A DNA stretch of 22,500 nucleotides from Tubiluchus corallicola (lineage: Eukaryota; Priapulida; Priapulimorpha; Priapulimorphida; Tubiluchidae): assembly GCA_030141605.1 (NCBI GenBank), contig JAQGDQ010001536.1, positions 1 to 22,500 on the forward strand, read 5' to 3'. The notes below the pieces were generated by a model that saw only the letters and a program-made list of their open reading frames with translations, was not told where the DNA came from and did not search any database. The translations under genes were made by a program, and so were the position numbers. Positions 1 through 9,021 of the stretch are shown here, in pieces. Each line of letters opens with the position of its first letter. The stretch's first letter is position 1.

Positions 1-19
1 GAGAGGGGGGGGGGAGAGA

Positions 20-57
<38 letters not shown>

Positions 58-66
58 AGAGAGAGA
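1..66. repeat. (GA)n microsatellite
   Basis: Imperfect GA/GGA purine tract running from the window edge, so its full length is unknown. It directly abuts the 3' end of the minus-strand LINE fragment and may be that element's terminal simple repeat. Confidence 0.9.
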
Positions 67-725
67 TGATAATATGTCTTTATTAGCCTCTTTTTGTAGG
101 CAAAAATATCTGTACAGACATTATAGAATTTTACATAGACACTATACAGAGTGAATTCTAGAATATTACATTTACGGATTCCGTGATTAGCTTTTCTAAT
201 TTGTGCGTACAACATTTCTTACAGTGATATTAAACAAGAAGTATTAAAGTGCGTGCTAAAATCAAGGTTATTAATGCAGCAAGGTTCCTGTGAAGTAACA
301 TAAAAATGCAGATAAATTGATATACCAAATTATTAGATTCCAATTCAGTGTTTAAATCCACAAGAGTTCCAATCAGTAGTCTCAAGAACTACACAAATTT
401 AATTTACTATTTTACTAAAAATTAACAGCAGGATCTTAAAATAAAAGTGTCCTTTACAAAGTAGGTTAGTGCCGATATTAAATTTTCATTTTTGGTCCAA
501 TACACAAGATTTAAACTCTCATTTCCCAGTTCGTTTAGTAGTACATTTCGCCTGTCGACGTCGACTCGAGGACATCGGTATATCAAGTGTTCTGGATTCT
601 GGGCTTTGATACCACATTCACAAAGCTCAGCTCTAGCAAATCCAATATGACTCATCAACTCATTAAAATGTCTCTGTCCAGTCAACAACCTCACAGCTGC
701 TACTTCTAGAATTAATGGACATGTG
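67..725 (-). mobile_element. 5'-truncated non-LTR retrotransposon (LINE), 3' end
   Basis: The open frame at 422-694 (readable upstream to about 725) resembles the C-terminal tail of Jockey/R1/I-type LINE polyproteins. It shows an RLLTGQ..FN segment, then a CCHC-like cluster C-E-C-G, a gap, E-H-L-I-Y-R-C-P, then charged residues. This arrangement is seen after the reverse transcriptase/RNase H of such elements. The frame closes at 422; the rest would be 3' UTR. An AATAAA on the minus strand (TTTATT near 77-82 on plus) and the GA repeat are consistent with the 3' terminus. It is a relic: nothing of the polymerase is present. Clade assignment is inference from pattern. Confidence 0.65.
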
Positions 726-1081
726 GAATTTTTTGTTTGTTTGTGGGTCGTTTTTCACAGAAATGGCAAATTTAATCTAGTACGTGCGAAGCATACATTA
801 TTATTCCGTTTTACCTAAAGCACTTTTCGACAACACTTTCTTCAACTTAAAGGACAAGAAAAGGGGGTACCTGACGTAGGTTTTAGAAAAATCTCCTTAA
901 AAAATTATATTACTTTTTAGCAATTTTATGCGTATATCTTATTCACACTGAAAGGAATTTTAGTTTGTCTTCATTTAAATCTCCCGCAATACTGTTCCGA
1001 AGTCGCCATTACATGACGTTTGTATAGTTTGCATAGAAATTGATACTCTCCAATTCAATAAGCCTCTTCATAGCTTCATTG
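726..1081. other. Intergenic, no gene seen
   Basis: AT-rich sequence between the LINE fragment and the promoter-like region of the plus-strand gene. No open frame, RNA gene or clear repeat was found. Confidence 0.5.
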
Positions 1082-1255
1082 TGCGCATGCGCAGTTACTG
1101 TAGTACAAAAATTAAGTGTACCACAGCAAGGCGTCAGCTATAACCATCACGTGACATGTGGGTAAAGCAAATCCGTCTGCCATGTCAGTTTAATAACTTC
1201 AGTTGTTTTACGTGTACTTTACTTAACTCCATTAGTGATTTACTAGCAGGATCTT
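1082..1255 (+). promoter_or_regulatory. Probable promoter region with NRF-1-like and E-box motifs
   Basis: TGCGCATGCGCA at 1082-1093 is a perfect palindrome matching the NRF-1 consensus. TCACGTGA at 1147-1154 is an E-box/CLEAR-type palindrome of the kind bound by USF/MITF-class bHLH factors. Both lie upstream of the first splice donor of the small plus-strand gene (GTAAGG at 1283), so this is the likely promoter. No TATA box is evident and the start site cannot be placed. Confidence 0.45.
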
Positions 1256-1282
1256 GCTTGGAAACAAGAAAAAATGAACTAG
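1256..1282 (+). other. Non-coding first exon (3' part) with a three-codon uORF
   Basis: A consensus donor, AG|GTAAGG, ends this exon at 1282. The frame that would join the next exon has no ATG between its last stop and the donor, so the exon is probably 5' UTR. It contains ATG-AAC-TAG at 1274-1282, a minimal upstream ORF whose stop codon abuts the donor. The 5' boundary is unknown. Confidence 0.4.
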
Positions 1283-1485
1283 GTAAGGTTCTAAGTAGCT
1301 GTTAAAACTATTATGACTGGTATTACTAATACAACAGCATGCGCTGTGAGGCGTTGTCAAGTGTACACAAAAATGCGTTGTCTGGTACACTTTACCATGG
1401 ACCTTTTCACGATCATCATTAATCGCTGGAACTGTGAAAACGCTTATTTTTTTGTTTTTCAGAAGCTGACAAATTTATCAACAAG

Positions 1486-3303
1486 ATGAATTCGATGAGT
1501 GATTTCAAACGCTACAAAAAAGGTCTTTCCGGCTCAATTAGGTATGTAGTCCAAGATTAACATCGGTTTGTAGAAGTAGCTTCGCTACGTTCAGTAGATA
1601 TCGTGTGTCGTTCAGTTGTTCATAGATGGCGGCACTGTCCTGTCAACAACAGAGGTTTCCTCTACTGTGTGAAAAGTAGCTATTATTGCCGACTGTAAAT
1701 AACAACCTACAACTACATAATAGAGACTATTATTACCCCACTTTTACCCTAAATACCACGCGTCAGGCAGGGCAACAGCAGGTACCATTTTTAAAGTCTT
1801 TGGTATGCCCCGGCAGCTGGTTCGAACTCACGACCTCCCAGACGGAAAGCAGACGCATTACCACTAGATTAAACCGTCTGGTCTGAGCTTGAAGAAAAAG
1901 AAGTATTTTGCAGAAATTGTAGACATTATAAAATTTATAAAAACCTTTCTGTTAGCTCCTCAATGATAAAAGTACTAAACAATAGTCTATAGATTTAATT
2001 TTAAGATTGATTATAATTTGCAGGCGTTTTGTAGTACGATCAATGCATTCTGTCAAGGCAATATAATAATACACTCGCATGGTCATTCTTCAACCTAGTC
2101 ACACTTGCATGGTCATTCTTCAACCTAGTCACACTCGCATGGTCATTCTTCAACCTAGTCACACTCGCATGGTCATTCTTCAACCTAGTCACACTTGCAT
2201 GGTCATTCTTCAACCTAGTCACACTCGCATGGTAATTCTTCAACCTAGTCACACTTGCATGGTCATTCTTCAACCTAGTCACACTTGCATGGCCATTTTT
2301 ATAATAATAATATAATTAATAAAATTCTTTATTACTGTTAAAATTACACGTCGACGAACTGCAAACTACATTCAAAAACTGATAGTGTAATCAGTGTGTC
2401 CACTGCTGTGAACAATAGTATTAAAATGAATTTACAAAAGAATCTACAATTAAAAACACAAGTGATATTATAAATAATTACAGTAAAACTTAAGATACAT
2501 TTAAGACTTTAAAACTTTACAATATTTACAAATTGAAATTCAAATTAGGTGCTTTATGGATGTTTTGTGTTAGTGACTTGAGTGTCTTGTGTGTGGTGGG
2601 TTTTAATTTGTTCATATGATGCTAATGCATGACAGGTTTTGGTATGCCACTAACTACAGACTACTGGGTCAACGTTGATAATACGTGTTGTTTGATGTTT
2701 TTATATTAGTTATTTTTTAAGCCTACTACAGTATTTTTCAATTCATTTTCCTCTAGCAACATTATCAAGCTCACAACTAAAATAATCCTCCATTATTAGA
2801 GATAAATTTGATGAGTTTCACAAGCGACTTACGGAAGCCAATCATGACCTAGACGTTGCTTTAGATATTGACAGTAACCTCCGCCTTCAAGAACTTGAAC
2901 GGATTCACAGATTGGAGAAGGAATTCAACGAAGTCGTCTACGTTGACGTCATGGAAAACGAAACCGATGCTGCTGCCACCATGCGACGATTAAGTGAAGC
3001 TCGGTGTCAAACTGCTTGTGACGAAGACGTAAGGTTATTTTCTTATTTTGTTACAAAATAAATTGTTGGAAAACTTGACGCAACAAAACTTACATTAGGT
3101 GTTTTTTATTTCAGACATGTTTCACGAGATCTGCAGCAGATGGCGCCAGTAGTGATTCGTATGGAACAATGAGCAACGATCTTAGCAATAAAGCAGAAGA
3201 TTCGGTGGAAATACAGGAAACAGAGAAAGAAATGAAAACTGGTTTTTTCGCTGGATTGCAGTGTTCGCTATGCTGTTTTAAGTTTAGCTTTCGAATTTGT
3301 TAG
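1486..3303 (+). CDS. Small helical protein with Cys-rich C terminus, 3 coding exons
   Basis: Exons 1463-1541 (ATG at 1486), 2800-3028 and 3115-3303 join in frame to 157 residues. Acceptors are TTTTTCAG at 1462, ATTATTAG at 2799 and TATTTCAG at 3114. Donors are AG|GTATGT at 1542 and GAC|GTAAGG at 3029. The first junction is phase 2 (AG|A, Arg), the second phase 0, and TAG closes at 3301. Residues about 15-95 are highly charged, with heptad-like Leu/Ile spacing (LRLQELERIHRLEKEF), so they probably form a coiled coil. Residues about 95-140 are polar and Ser/Glu rich. The last 15 are hydrophobic and aromatic with four cysteines, ending FRIC, a possible palmitoylation or membrane-anchoring tail. 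I do not recognise the family. No AATAAA is seen soon after the stop. Matching splice phases and a clean stop make a real gene likely. Confidence 0.68.
1683..1887 (-). mobile_element. tRNA-derived SINE
   Basis: On the minus strand a pol III A box (TAATCTAGTGGTAATG, plus 1856-1871) and B box (GAGTTCGAACC, plus 1819-1829) have tRNA-like spacing. They are followed by a tRNA-unrelated body whose CTGCTGTTGCCCTGCCTGAC segment resembles the conserved central domains of some metazoan SINE superfamilies. It lies in the intron between exons 1463-1541 and 2800-3028 of the plus-strand gene, antisense to it. Target-site duplications are not clear. Confidence 0.7.
2071..2297. repeat. 30-bp minisatellite, 7 copies plus a partial
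   Basis: The unit is 30 bp (core CATGGTCATTCTTCAACC) with near-perfect copies and few substitutions; an eighth copy decays at 2289. Because 30 is divisible by three and stop codons are absent, both strands show spurious open frames of about 80 codons. It is intronic in the small plus-strand gene. Confidence 0.95.
2298..2799. other. Intron sequence, possibly an old LINE 3' end
   Basis: An ATAATA-type simple repeat is followed by CTTTATTACTGTTAAAA at 2328, the same arrangement as the LINE 3' end at 13087 (simple repeat, then CTTTATTTGCCATTAAAA). No coding relic is found beyond it. It ends at the acceptor of the exon at 2800. Confidence 0.3.
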
Positions 3304-3380
3304 CAAATTTCACTGCAAATGTATAGCAATGGTAAGGTATTTTTGGTGGCAAAATTATGAAATGCCCAGGCTAGGAAGTA

Positions 3381-3751
3381 TAGGGTTGAGCACTCTCTAG
3401 CAGAAAGTGAATTCGAATCGAATTTCAGTATTTTCAATCCGAATCGCATTCGAATTGAGTTAGAAAAAATTTCGAACAAGTTTTCGAACCACTAGTAAAA
3501 AGTGGCCGTTCAAAGATCCTGCATATTACTTGATTTTGTTCTGCAGTAAAACCACTATTAGTTTGTTAAAAGTTTTGTACAGAAACTGCAGCTAAATTGT
3601 GCTAAGTGCATACCGTTTCAAACATTTTAGTGATAAGGAACGTGTGTGGCTGACGTGCTGAATTATTCGAACCTATAATTTTAGGTTCGAATCGAATTCG
3701 AACTTAAAAAACTCGTTCGAATCGAACTCGAACGTTCGATGCTCACCCCTA
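3381..3751. mobile_element. Non-autonomous hAT-type element (MITE)
   Basis: Terminal inverted repeats TAGGGTTGAGCA (3381-3392) and TGCTCACCCCTA (3740-3751) differ at one base. Flanking 8-mers CTAGGAAG (3371-3378) and CTAGGAAT (3752-3759) match at 7 of 8, as expected for a hAT target duplication, though two extra bases lie between the left copy and the repeat. The subterminal regions carry many TTCGAA/TTCGAAT motifs in both orientations, as in hAT elements that cluster transposase-binding sites. There is no open frame. It lies 77 bp after the stop of the small plus-strand gene. Confidence 0.7.
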
Positions 3752-3810
3752 CTAGGAATTCCTTGCAAATTTTTATCATGTAACCACCTTTTAGCTAGCC
3801 AATTGAACTG

Positions 3811-4088
3811 TTATGCTATTATTTCAAACACGTCTTTTTCATAAAATCTCCGAGTTTTGGCTTTTTTCATTAAAAAGTGCAAGTCAATATTTTTGCTAGA
3901 TTTCAACTTCTTGCTGGGAAGCTGCAGCAGCAAAATAATGCTATTCCTGGGCGGTAGAATTCCTTTGTACTTACGTACCACTGTAGTATCCATTGTTATT
4001 AACAAGGCAGTGACAGATTTTTCATTGGGTAGGATTTTAGTTGGCCATATTGGAGAAGTATAGATTATTTTGTTTAATTTCCCTAAAA
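3811..4088 (-). other. Open frame of ~92 codons downstream of the 59-bp repeat
   Basis: Reading from a TTTTAG|GG in the last repeat unit, the minus strand stays open to a TAA at 3811 in the same phase the LRR terminal exons use. The product would be basic, with no cap, stalk or membrane helix and no resemblance to the terminal exons. It could be an unrecognised alternative end, a relic or chance. Confidence 0.2.
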
Positions 4089-5289
4089 GATCCATTGTCA
4101 TTTAAATATTGAAGAAGTATAGATTATTTGGTTTAGTTTCCCTAAAAGATCCATTGTCATTTAAATATTGAAGAAGTATAGATTGTTTGGTTTAGTTTCC
4201 CTAAAAGAGCCATTGTCAATTAAATATTGAAGAAGTATAGATTATTTTGTTTAGTTTTCCTAAAAGATCCATTGTCATTTAAATATTGAAGAAGAATAGA
4301 TTATTTTGTTTAGTTTCCTTAAAAGATCCATTGTCATTTAAATATTGAAGAAGAATAGACTATTTGGTTTAGTTTCCTTAAAAGATCCATTGTCAATTAA
4401 ATATTGAAGAAGTATAGATTATTTTGTTTAGTTTTCCTAAAAGATCCATTGTCATATAAATATTGAAGAAGAATAGAATATTTGGTTTGTTTTGGTTTGT
4501 TTTTTGGGTTGTTTTGATTTAGTTTTCCTAAAGATCCATTGTCATATAAATATTGAAGAAGTATAGATTGTTTGGTTTAGTTTCCCTAAAAGATCCATTG
4601 TCAATTAAATATTGAAGAAGAATAGACTATTTGGTTTAGTTTCCTTAAAAGATCCATTGTCAATTAAATATTGAAGAAGTATAGATTATTTTGTTTAGTT
4701 TTCTTAAAAGATCCATTGTCATATAAATATTGAAGAAGAATAGAATATTTGGTTTAGTTTCCCTAAAAGGTCCATTGTCATATAAATATTGAAGAAGTAT
4801 AGAATATTTGATTTAGTTTTCCTAAAGATCCATTGTCATATAAATATTGAAGAAGTATAGATTGTTTGGTTTAGTTTCCCTAAAAGGTCCATTGTCATAT
4901 AAATATTGAAGAAGTATAGATTGTTTGGTTTAGTTTCCCTAAAAGGTCCATTGTCAATTAAATATTGAAGAAGTATAGATTATTTGGTTTAGTTTCCCTA
5001 AAAGGTCCATTGTCATATAAATATTGAAGAAGAATAGAATATTTGGTTTAGTTTCCCTAAAAGGTCCATTGTCATATAAATATTGAAGAAGTATAGAATA
5101 TTTGATTTAGTTTTCCTAAAGATCCATTGTCATATAAATATTGAAGAAGTATAGATTGTTTGGTTTAGTTTCCCTAAAAGGTCCATTGTCATATAAATAT
5201 TGAAGAAGTATAGATTGTTTGGTTTAGTTTCCCTAAAAGGTCCATTGTCAATTAAATATTGAAGAAGTATAGATGATTTGGTTTAGTTT
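4049..5289. repeat. 59-bp minisatellite array 1 (~21 copies)
   Basis: Tandem 59-bp units, core AGATCCATTGTCATTTAAAT followed by ATTGAAGAAGTATAGATTATTTGG, over about 1.24 kb downstream (minus sense) of terminal exon 2. Higher-order repetition of variants (GTCATATAAAT and GTCAATTAAAT types) is visible. One unit near 4480-4530 has a GGTTTGTTTT-type expansion. On the minus strand each unit contains GGATCTTTTAG|GGAAAC, a copy of the terminal exon's splice acceptor. In the exon phase, reading on from such a copy reaches a TGA after about 14 codons. Confidence 0.95.
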
Positions 5290-5387
5290 GGCCATTATTT
5301 CTGTTTAAACAGATGTTCTACTTATTCGATTGTTCATAAACACAGTGATGAAAATATATAGCTTAAGCAAATATAATCTATATAAAG

Positions 5388-5393
5388 TTTATT
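5388..5393 (-). terminator. Polyadenylation signal AATAAA of terminal exon 2
   Basis: AATAAA on the minus strand lies about 45 nt after the original stop at 5437. The same motif in the same place follows the duplicate exon. Confidence 0.55.
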
Positions 5394-5436
5394 TTGTTAT
5401 TTTAAAATATCTTACACAATTCATATATTTATGTTC

Positions 5437-6124
5437 TTAGGCATTTGTTGTTTTCTGAGTTCCTGTCTGTCCCTTGTGGTCGCCAACTAGCTCCATACCT
5501 TCGTGAAGTTCCTCAGTGTCTGGTCCACCTTCGCCGTGACCACTGCCCACTCGTCCCAGATGACTAAGCTTCATTTTAGCAATTAGTCCTCCCAATACTA
5601 AGACAAACGCTGCACAGACGACTCCAGCAATGACAGGCACGTTGGCAGTGGTGGCCTTAGGGGTTTCTTTTGATTTGTCTTTTTCCTTCGTTCGTGTCTT
5701 CGCTTCTTTTTTGTTGTTGGCTTCGCTGTAGTCGTCGTCGTCATCGTCGTTGTTGTTGTCGTCGTTGTCGTCATTGTTGTTGTGGTCGTCGTTGTTGTCG
5801 TCGTTGTCATCGTCGTTGTTGTCGTTGGTGGTGTCGACACTCTTTGGAACCCTTGATTTCGATTTTTTATTTTCATCGTTGTTGGGGTTTCATGGGGCTG
5901 CTCTTGGATTCGACCTAGCCGAGCTTTTATAGGTAGTGTTATTGTTTTCATCGTCGTCGTCGTCGTCGTCGTCGTTGTTGTTGTTGTTGCCGTCTTTGAA
6001 GGTCTGCAATCAAAATCATCTAATGCAGCGTCATTAACTTTGGGTTTTTGGCAATCTATAACCGACTTGTACCAGTTCTCATTCTTGGTCCAGACTATCT
6101 GACAATCGCAGATAAGAGCGTTTC
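5437..6124 (-). pseudogene. LRR gene terminal exon 2: cap, Thr stalk, frameshifted membrane anchor
   Basis: Near-identical copy of the exon at 6681-7369. It opens at TTTTAG|GAAACG (acceptor AG at plus 6125-6126) in phase 1 and gives NALICDCQ, the four LRRCT cysteines, a Thr-rich stalk and a polybasic patch. A T run at 5680-5684 has five Ts where the sister copy has six (6924-6929). This one-base loss shifts the frame just before the membrane segment. As written, the frame ends at 5598 after about 25 unrelated residues, giving a protein without a membrane helix. The old transmembrane and tail frame remains open from 5640 to the stop at 5437. It may be a decaying duplicate, a source of a secreted isoform, or carry a homopolymer sequencing error. 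Its 3' UTR and polyadenylation signal are retained. Confidence 0.7.
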
Positions 6125-6533
6125 CTAAAAGATCCATTGTCAATTAAATATTGAAGAAGAATAGATTATTTGGTTTAGTTTTCCTAAAGATCCATTGTCA
6201 ATTAAATATTGAAGAAGTATAGATTATTTGGTTTAGTTTCCCTAAAAATCCATTGTCATTTAAATATTGAAGAAGTATAGATTGTTTGGTTTAGTTTCCC
6301 TAAAAGATCCATTGTCAATTAAATATTGAAGAAGTATAGACTATTTGGTTTAGTTTCCTGAAAAGATCCATTGTCAATTAAATATTGAAGAAGTATAGAT
6401 TATTTTGTTTAGTTTCCCTAAAAGGTCCATTGTCAATTAAATATTGAAGAAGTATAGATTATTTGGTTTAGTTTCCCTAAAAGGTCCATTGTCAATTAAA
6501 TATTGAAGAAGTATAGATGATTTGGTTTAGTTT
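6125..6533. repeat. 59-bp minisatellite array 2 (~7 copies)
   Basis: Same 59-bp unit as the flanking arrays, between the two terminal exons. Exon plus repeats form a tandem duplication of about 1.24 kb (matching points 5437/6681 and 6124/7369), including the flank TTTGGCCATTATTTCTGTTT at each exon's 3' side. Confidence 0.95.
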
Positions 6534-6631
6534 GGCCATTATTTCTGTTTAAACAGATGTTCTACTTATTCGATTGTTCATACACGCAGTGATGAAAATA
6601 TATAGCTTAAGCAAATATAATCTATATAAAG

Positions 6632-6637
6632 TTTATT
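6632..6637 (-). terminator. Polyadenylation signal AATAAA of terminal exon 1
   Basis: Minus-strand AATAAA about 45 nt past the stop codon of the intact terminal exon. The surrounding 3' UTR is duplicated almost unchanged at 5290-5436. Confidence 0.6.
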
Positions 6638-6680
6638 TTGTTATTTTAAAATATCTTACACAATTCATATATTTATGTTC

Positions 6681-7369
6681 TTAGGCATTTGTTGCTTTCT
6701 GAGTTCCTGTCTGTCCCTTGTGGTCGCCAACTAGCTCCATACCTTCGTGAAGTTCCTCAGTGTCTGGTCCACCTTCGCCTTGACCACTGCCCACTCGTCC
6801 CAGATGACTAAGCTTCATTTTAGCAATTAGTCCTCCCAATACTAAGACAAATGCTGCACAGACGACTCCAGCAATGACAGGCACGTTGGCAGTGGTGGCC
6901 TTAGGGGTTTCTTTTGATTTGTCTTTTTTCCTTCGTTCGTGTCTTCGCTTCTTTTTTGTTGTTGGCTTCGCTGTAGTCGTCGTCGTCATCGTCGTTGTTG
7001 TTGTCGTCGTTGTCGTCATTGTTGTTGTGGTCGTCGTTGTTGTCATCGTTGTCATCGTCGTTGTTGTCGTTGGTGGTGTCGACACTCTTTGGAACCCTTG
7101 ATTTCGATTTTTTATTTTCATCGTTGTTGGGGTTTCGTGGGGCTGCTCTTGGATTCGACCTAGCCGAGCTTTTATAGGTAGTGTTATTGTTTTCATCGTC
7201 GTCGTCGTCGTCGTCGTTGTTGTTGTTGTTGTTGCCGTCTTTGAAGGTGTGCAATCAAAATCATCTAATGCAGCGTCATTAACTTTGGGTTTTTGGCAAT
7301 CTACAACTGACTTGTACCAGTTCTCATTCTTGGTCCAGATCATCTGACAATCGCAGATAAGAGCGTTTC
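6681..7369 (-). CDS. LRR gene terminal exon 1: LRR cap, mucin-like stalk, transmembrane anchor
   Basis: Acceptor CTTTTAG|GAAACG (AG at plus 7370-7371). Phase 1 entry completes a Gly codon, followed by 228 residues. Residues 1-40 are an LRRCT cap (ICDC, W, DC, DC). Residues about 45-145 are long Thr runs encoded by ACN triplets (TCG/TTG repeats on plus), a probable O-glycosylated stalk, broken by a basic segment. A polybasic patch, KKKRRHERRKK, precedes a hydrophobic helix, VPVIAGVVCAAFVLVLGGLI. The roughly 45-residue tail starts basic and is then Gly/Glu rich, ending TNA. Topology is single-pass type I, cap and stalk outside. The LRRs it caps come from an upstream exon. No signal peptide is here, as expected for a last exon. 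The tail has no motif I recognise. Confidence 0.85.
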
Positions 7370-7371
7370 CT

Positions 7372-7967
7372 AAAAGATCCATTGTGAATTAAATATTGAA
7401 GAAATATAGATTATTTGGTTTAGTTTCCCTAAAAGATCCATTGTGAATTAGATATTGAAGAAATATAGATTATTTGGTTTAGTTTCCCTAAAAGATCCAT
7501 TGTGAATTAAATATTGAAGAAATATAGATTATTTGGTTTAGTTTCCCTAAAAGATCCACTGTGAATTAAATATTGAAGAAATATAGATTATTTGGTTTAG
7601 TTTCCCTAAAAGATACATTGTTATTTAAATATTGAAGAAATATAGATTATTTTGTTTAGTTTCCCTAAAAGATCCATTGTCATTTAAATATTGAAGAAGT
7701 ATAGACTATTTTGTTTAGTTTCCCTAAAAGATCCATTGTCATTTAAATATTGAAGAAGTATAGATTATTTTGTTTAGTTTCCCTAAAAGATCCATTGTCA
7801 TTTAAATATTGAAGAAGTATAGATTATTTTGTTTAGTTTCCCAAAAAGATACATTGTCATTTGAATATTGAAGAAGTATAGATTATTTTGTTTAGTTTCC
7901 CTAAAAGATACATTGTCATTTAAATATTGAAGAAGTATAGATTATTTTGTTTAGTTTCCTTAAAGGT
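7372..7967. repeat. 59-bp minisatellite array 3 (~10 copies)
   Basis: Lies immediately upstream, in transcript sense, of terminal exon 1; the exon's own acceptor is part of the repeat unit. Two sub-blocks differ in sequence: units near the exon have GTGAATTAAAT and GAAATATAG, distal ones GTCATTTAAAT and GAAGTATAG, suggesting separate local amplifications. Confidence 0.95.
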
Positions 7968-8274
7968 ATTATATATTTTCGTAATTATATGCTATATTGG
8001 TGTGTAATTAAGAGTCAAAAGTTCGAGATGACATAATGAGTTTTAAACTATTGAATTTGCTTGAGGAAATAGTAAGAAAAAAGGTCTAAAATGCAGTAAA
8101 TTGGTAGCCGGTGTTCCTCAAACCCCCTAGCTGCTTTTTCGTTGGGCCCACCCTTTTTGTAAAGCCTGTATCCACTGAAGAGTGTCTCGTTGTAATTTTC
8201 AGCAAATTACAAATCAGTCGAACCAAATTTAACGCTACATTTCATACAATTTTTTTGACATGATTCATATTTAC
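7968..8274 (-). other. Intron, no feature seen
   Basis: Unique AT-rich sequence between the minisatellite and the donor of the LRR exon at 8275. Nothing recognisable. Confidence 0.5.
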
Positions 8275-9021
8275 CTATTAATAGTATGGTGACATTTTCT
8301 ACGGGCATGCCCTCCCAAAAACGTGGCCTAGGCACTCGTCGTATGGCAGCATTGTTTTGCACTAAGAGAACATTTACGAACGGATTCCACATAAAGTCTA
8401 ACTCCAGTGACGTCAGCAAAGGATTATCAATTATTTGCAAAGACACCAAGTCCCACAGGCTGCCAAAAGCATTTGGATGGATGGACCTGAGGTTCTTGTT
8501 GCCTTTTATCACAACTGACTGTTCCACAATGCCCCGGAAGGCGTCTTCCCCGAGAACTTCCACATTCGTTGCCTCTAGATGTATTTCTCTAAGCAGCTGT
8601 CCATTAAGAAAATCAACTGGTAGCTCTTTCCCTAAATAATGGCGAATTGTTAAGCGAGATATGCTACCCGCCAGGGCAGGAACCACAGTTTCCAGGTCTT
8701 CCGCTGTCAAGTTAGAACACGTGACGTCACAAGAAGGGTAACTCCAGGCGTAGTTCTCTTCATAAAAACACCGCGAGATCTTTAGATAATCTGGAATGGA
8801 TTTGCACGCAAAGCCTGACAGTGTTGTTGTTGTTGTTGTTGTTGTTGCCGTAGTTGTTGTCGTGGTTGTTGTTGTCGTAGTTGTTGTTGTTGTTGGCAGC
8901 TCACAATCAAAATCATCCATTGCAGCATTTCTCACTTTGGGTTCCTCACAGTCAACAATCGACTGGTGCCAGGTTTCGGTTTTCGTCCAGAAAAGTTGAC
9001 AATCGCAAATCAGAGCATTTC
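8275..9021 (-). CDS. LRR exon F (249 codons, phase 1-1)
   Basis: Acceptor TTTTTACAG|GAAATG and donor ATAG|GTAAATATG bound 747 nt. Order of parts: LRRCT cap with Cys at 6, 8, 25 and 40 (ICDCQLFW), a poly-Thr linker at about 43-68 (the purest of the series, encoded by a TTG/GTC-rich microsatellite), then a four-Cys N cap (C-x11-C-x12-C-x3-C, containing SIPD and CDVTC). About five irregular LRRs follow, with IHPNAFG and IDNPLLTSLELDF, ending ENVTILLIG at the donor. ENVT and SNLT are N-glycosylation sequons. Its LRRs are completed by the cap of whichever exon follows; the nearest is terminal exon 1. The family is LRR ectodomain, loosely like arthropod LRR proteins often labelled luciferase non-catalytic subunit-like. 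Ligand unknown. Confidence 0.85.

Noticed and set aside
1819-1871. A true tRNA gene on the minus strand
   Set aside because: A and B boxes are present but the acceptor stem is not, and a SINE-type body follows, so it is a tRNA-derived SINE.
2040-2315. Repetitive open frames on both strands, like a repeat protein
   Set aside because: The 30-bp minisatellite preserves any open frame; no splice or start context, and it is intronic to the plus-strand gene.
4049-5289. CRISPR-like array of short regular repeats
   Set aside because: Units are contiguous 59-bp tandem repeats without unique spacers, in a eukaryotic intron setting.
5670-5932. Arg/Cys-rich and Ser/Leu-rich plus-strand frames
   Set aside because: Antisense shadows of the Thr-coding triplet repeat in the terminal exon; the same shadows recur in the duplicate at 6939-7177.
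8707-8740. CRE-like TGACGTCA palindromes recurring in several exons
   Set aside because: They encode the conserved CDVTC motif of the N cap, so protein constraint explains them; exons A, C and D lack the exact palindrome.
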